Source: Firmicutes bacterium UBA3910 (GTDB lineage: Bacteria; Bacillota; Limnochordia; Darwinibacteriales; Darwinibacteriaceae). From it: a stretch of DNA of 9,325 nucleotides. The DNA is taken from NCBI GenBank assembly GCA_002391465.1, contig DGFC01000150.1, positions 524 through 9,848 on the forward strand. Direction: 5' to 3'. Made by a program: the position numbers and the translations under genes. The notes beneath the pieces are model-generated. The model was not told the DNA's origin. It saw nothing but the letters and a program-made list of their open reading frames with translations, and searched no databases. Each line of letters begins with the position of its first letter. Positions within the stretch are counted from its first letter, which is position 1. Shown here one piece after another: positions 6,995 through 9,325 of the stretch.

Positions 6995-8298
6995 AATGCA
7001 TGCCCTCCTTCAGGCAGGATTTCTATTTCATCCAGATGGCGAAATGCATCGTAAGAGCTGATAATTACCCGTTCACCCAGCTCCAAACCGCGCAGAATCT
7101 GCACCGCGTTCCCATCCAAAAGGCCGAACTGGACTTCCCTCTTCTGCGCCTTATTGCCATCAATTACATACACAAAAAGCTGCTGCCCGCTGGTTAGATA
7201 GGCTCCCCGGGGCAGATACAAACTGTCCTTCTGCAGCTGCAGGTGGATATGGGCCATAACCGAGCTATAGGGCCGTAGGTGAGTCACTTCCTCCAAAAAC
7301 TCAACGCGAACAAGTACGCGCGAACCATCGGTACCCTGTTCAGCCCGGGGTGCAACGAAGGCTACCACACCGCTATACTCTGACTGGCCCAGACTGATGG
7401 TAACCGGGCTGCCCAGACCGAAGCGTTCAGTCTGGCCGGGCGCAACATTCAGTTCCGCCACCTGTTCAGTCAGATCTGCTAAAGTTCCCAATTCTTGATG
7501 GGCAGTTACAATACGGTTGCTGGGGATTTTCAGGGACAAAATCCGGCCAGAACTGGGGGCGGTTACTGTGAAATGCTCCATGTTTTCCAGCGCCTTGGCC
7601 AGTTTTTCTTCCGCTATGGCAATTGCCTTCTCCGCTGCCGCCCGATTGGCTTCATGCCTACGGGTAAGAAGTTCCAGCTCCCGCTCGCTTTGGGCCAGAA
7701 GGCGTTCGGCCGCGTCCACGCTCTGCTCCGCCTTTTCCAGATCCACCTTGGCAATAGAACCGTACTCGAACAAGATCTCTTGCAGCTTCAGCTGCTCCTC
7801 TGCGGCTGCCAATTGCTCACGGGCATTGAGGATTTTCATTCGTTCTGCAGCCAGCTCAATTTCCTGATCCATTTCCAGCTGGGCAAGCTTGGCCCGGGCC
7901 TCGCCCAGTTCCGTCTCGGCTGCGTTTTTCTCCGCCACTACCTCGGCGGAGTAAAGGCGGAAAAGGGGATCTCCCTGGGCCACATCCTGGCCTTCTTCCA
8001 CCAAGATTTCTTCCAATGTACCGCCAATTTTCGCTGAAATAATCTCTACGTTTTTGGGTACAACAGTACCCTGCACAGACAACGTTTCCAAGAAGTCCCG
8101 GGTATCCACTTGTGCATACGTATAAAAACCAAGGACAAATTTTTCCTGTTTTGGTAGGAAGAAATAATAGGCTCCGTAGGCGATCAGCCCAATGGCCAGC
8201 GCTGTAAAAATGATTAGACTGAGCTGCCGATTAGAATCGGTCTTTCTGCGCTTCTTCTGCTGCTCCCTCAGCCTCTCGGGCAGGATCGATTTCTGCAT
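6991..8298 (-). CDS. Membrane fusion protein (MacA/HlyD-like periplasmic adaptor)
   Basis: The protein has 435 residues from the chosen start. A basic cytoplasmic stretch (10-24) is followed by one membrane anchor at about 25-47. The first half of a lipoyl-like domain lies near 78-115, with the typical ISAKIGGTLEEILVEEGQDV pattern. A long alpha-hairpin coiled coil covers 120-243, rich in Ala, Glu and Leu. The second lipoyl half begins at FTVTAPSSGRILSL (243-256). A beta-barrel domain (276-355) and a membrane-proximal domain (356-430) complete the RND/MacA-type architecture. The adaptor would link the permeases to the TolC-like proteins. An upstream TTG at 8325 would add nine residues but has no good ribosome binding site. 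The ATG at 8296-8298 has GGGAGG 7 nt upstream. At the hairpin tip (about 171-187) the TolC-docking RLS motif is not preserved. It is the first gene of the six-gene operon. Confidence 0.9.
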   Translation of the reverse strand: MQKSILPERLREQQKKRRKTDSNRQLSLIIFTALAIGLIAYGAYYFFLPKQEKFVLGFYTYAQVDTRDFLETLSVQGTVVPKNVEIISAKIGGTLEEILVEEGQDVAQGDPLFRLYSAEVVAEKNAAETELGEARAKLAQLEMDQEIELAAERMKILNAREQLAAAEEQLKLQEILFEYGSIAKVDLEKAEQSVDAAERLLAQSERELELLTRRHEANRAAAEKAIAIAEEKLAKALENMEHFTVTAPSSGRILSLKIPSNRIVTAHQELGTLADLTEQVAELNVAPGQTERFGLGSPVTISLGQSEYSGVVAFVAPRAEQGTDGSRVLVRVEFLEEVTHLRPYSSVMAHIHLQLQKDSLYLPRGAYLTSGQQLFVYVIDGNKAQKREVQFGLLDGNAVQILRGLELGERVIISSYDAFRHLDEIEILPEGGHAL

Positions 8299-8305
8299 GC
8301 TAAGA

Positions 8306-8311
8306 CCTCCC
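8306..8311 (-). promoter_or_regulatory. Ribosome binding site that sets the fusion-protein start
   Basis: GGGAGG with a 7-nt spacer precedes the ATG at 8296-8298. This decides against the longer reading from TTG at 8325, for which the upstream sequence is A/T-rich and lacks a purine-rich site. Confidence 0.85.
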
Positions 8312-8345
8312 AGGAGTTCATACAAAAAGATATATCCATTTCCTT

Positions 8346-8375
8346 GTTATATTGATCACAACACTATTCTGTCTC
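8346..8375 (-). promoter_or_regulatory. Tentative promoter of the six-gene export operon
   Basis: On the minus strand, TATAAC (8346-8351) matches five of six -10 positions. GAGACA (8370-8375), 18 bp upstream, matches four of six -35 positions. Transcription would begin near 8340, about 40 nt before the ATG. An alternative is TTGAAA (8420-8425) with AACAAT 16 bp further on, which would overlap the inverted repeat at 8394-8412. Neither is strong, which would fit an activator-dependent or inducible operon. Confidence 0.35.
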
Positions 8376-8393
8376 TAAACGTAAAGTCCTGTA

Positions 8394-8412
8394 GTGAATT
8401 GTTGGAATTCAC
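8394..8412. repeat. 7-bp inverted repeat in the operon leader, possible operator
   Basis: GTGAATT (8394-8400) and AATTCAC (8406-8412) form a perfect inverted repeat around a 5-nt centre. There is no T-tract, so it is not a terminator. It lies about 100 bp upstream of the fusion-protein start and about 20 bp upstream of the tentative -35 element. It could bind a dimeric regulator; no regulator gene lies in the window. The remainder of the 8299-8500 intergenic stretch holds only the promoter candidates and the upstream terminator. Confidence 0.4.
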
Positions 8413-8445
8413 CCGCAGTTTTCAATACGTTTACCTTTTCTTGGC

Positions 8446-8478
8446 AAAAAAACAGGCTGTGCATTCAGCACAGCCTGT
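8446..8478 (-). terminator. Intrinsic terminator of the aldo/keto reductase gene
   Basis: A perfect 11-bp stem (8452-8462 pairing with 8468-8478, ACAGGCTGTGC) with a 5-nt loop is followed on the minus strand by six T residues (8446-8451). It starts about 22 nt after the reductase stop codon. It isolates the export operon from upstream transcription, which means the operon needs its own promoter within 8299-8445. Confidence 0.9.
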
Positions 8479-8500
8479 CTAGACTCAATTGTTCTCTTTC

Positions 8501-9325
8501 TTATGCTAGAATCTCCTCAATCTTGGCCAGCGTGTCTTCACTGAGCTCAACCTCAACCGCTTTCACGTTGGCTTCGATCTGCTCTGGGCGGGTTGCCCCC
8601 ACCAAAGCACTGGCCACGTTGGGCTGTCTGAGAATCCAGGCCAAGGCCATTTCCACCAGGGAAATGCCCAGTTCCTCGGCTAGATCCTGCAGAGCATCTG
8701 CCTTGGCGACCTGGCCCGAATCGATCATTTCCTGAATCCATCTGTTGATCTCAGGGTTGGCGCCCCTGGAGCCTGCGGGGATGTTACCGCCGCGGTACTT
8801 ACCCGTCAAAAGACCTTGGGCCAAGGGTGAAAAGACGATCTGCCCAATCCCGTACTTCTCACTGACCGGAATAATCTCCGCTTCAATGGTGCGGTCAAGC
8901 ATATTGTAAGCGGGTTGATTGACGATTATCCTGTCTAGCAGGTAGCGATCGGCTATGGCGACTGCCTCTTCGATTTGAGCTGCGGTCCACATACTTACAC
9001 CAGCATAGAGCACTTTTCCTTGGCGAATCATGTCGTCGATGGTACGCAGCGTCTCCTCCACCGGTGTTTCCGGATCGTAGCGGTGGCAGTAGAATATGTC
9101 CACGTAATCGAGCTGCATCCGTTTGAGGCTGCCATGGAGCTGCTCAAAAACATGTTTACGGGATAACCCCTTGTCGTTCGGGCCATCTCCCATGGGCCAA
9201 TAGGCTTTTGTGGTTACAACATACGACTCACGGGGAAATGGCCTCAGAGCTTCAGCCATTACCCGCTCCCCTGCGCCTCGCTCATACACGTTGGCGGAGT
9301 CAAAGGAGTTGATCCCCAACTCGTA
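8501..9325 (-). CDS. Aldo/keto reductase, potassium-channel-beta-like subgroup, N-terminus outside window
   Basis: This is a cytoplasmic NADPH-dependent oxidoreductase of the aldo/keto reductase superfamily. The visible 274 residues lack the first roughly 45. Catalytic residues are present: Asp and Tyr in FDSANVY (window residues 9 and 14), Lys in VVTTKAYWP (40) and His in FYCHRYD (81). The cofactor-binding loop FSPLAQGLLTGKY (165-177) and the phosphate-binding region GATRPEQIEANV (243-254) are conserved. The segments GLSRKHVFEQLHGSLKRMQLDYVD and TPVEETLRTIDDMIRQGKVLYAGVS place it near the voltage-gated potassium channel beta and YghZ-like reductases. The reading frame is open to the window edge, so an internal TTG near 9319 is not the real start. 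It has its own terminator and seems unrelated to the exporter. The physiological substrate is unknown; small aldehydes or methylglyoxal are possible for this subgroup. Confidence 0.9.
   Translation of the reverse strand, partial: YELGINSFDSANVYERGAGERVMAEALRPFPRESYVVTTKAYWPMGDGPNDKGLSRKHVFEQLHGSLKRMQLDYVDIFYCHRYDPETPVEETLRTIDDMIRQGKVLYAGVSMWTAAQIEEAVAIADRYLLDRIIVNQPAYNMLDRTIEAEIIPVSEKYGIGQIVFSPLAQGLLTGKYRGGNIPAGSRGANPEINRWIQEMIDSGQVAKADALQDLAEELGISLVEMALAWILRQPNVASALVGATRPEQIEANVKAVEVELSEDTLAKIEEILA

Noticed and set aside
7495..8037. Open frame of about 180 codons on the plus strand, opposite the fusion-protein gene
   Set aside because: It lies antisense to a well-supported coding region with clear domains, has no ribosome binding site, and its composition mirrors the Ala/Glu/Leu-rich coiled coil on the other strand.
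8299..8325. Longer fusion-protein start at TTG 8325
   Set aside because: It would add nine residues encoded over the GGGAGG site itself; the ATG at 8298 has that site at ideal spacing.
8341..8362. Possible operator-like dyad TTGT...ACAA near the tentative -10 element
   Set aside because: Only four base pairs match across a 10-nt centre apart from a TGATCA palindrome, which is too weak to report as a site.
8192..8482. Plus-strand open frame that crosses the operon leader
   Set aside because: It starts antisense to the fusion-protein N-terminus, runs through the promoter region and ends inside the reductase terminator hairpin; no ribosome binding site or protein family pattern.
1..9325. Search for mobile elements, CRISPR arrays, tRNA or riboswitch-like leaders
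   Set aside because: No transposase, terminal repeats, spaced direct repeats, cloverleaf sequences or long structured leader were seen; intergenic stretches are short and explained by promoters and terminators.

Overview
The window looks like chromosomal DNA of a Bacillota-type bacterium, probably a Clostridia-like anaerobe. The grounds are roughly balanced base composition, strong GGAGG-type ribosome binding sites before nearly every gene, several GTG starts, intrinsic terminators with clean T-tracts, and house style in the proteins. This assignment is inference: no rRNA or marker gene is present. Nothing in the window settles whether the cell has an outer membrane, and that question matters for the main locus.

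Left edge (1-1346): a potA-like polyamine/spermidine-type ABC ATPase gene on the minus strand runs off the window start. It has a near-consensus promoter (TTGACA, 17 bp, TATACT). Divergent from it is a small exported protein of unknown function (768-1346, plus) built from two similar beta-rich halves. A perfect 12-bp hairpin (1353-1382) separates this gene from the convergent operon and can serve both.

Centre (1384-8298, minus strand): six tightly packed genes form one operon, in transcription order: membrane fusion protein (MacA/HlyD-like), MacB/LolD-type ABC ATPase, TolC-like protein 1, TolC-like protein 2, MacB/FtsX permease A, permease B. The genes overlap by 4, 8 and 8 nt and are then separated by 15 and 11 nt. 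Together they encode an apparently complete tripartite ABC export machine: ATPase plus two non-identical permeases in the inner membrane, the fusion protein as periplasmic or extracytoplasmic adaptor, and two TolC-family coiled-coil proteins as the channel or a channel-like conduit. The paired subunits look asymmetric. TolC-like protein 1 appears to lack the beta-strand segments that form the outer-membrane barrel, while protein 2 has them. Permease A has a degenerate coupling-helix motif, while permease B has the classical one.

Right edge (8299-9325): a 200-nt intergenic stretch carries the operon's leader, with a tentative promoter and a 7-bp inverted repeat, and the terminator of the upstream gene. 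That upstream gene encodes an aldo/keto reductase of the potassium-channel-beta-like type, and its N-terminus lies outside the window.

No tRNA, rRNA, CRISPR array, insertion sequence or phage gene was seen.
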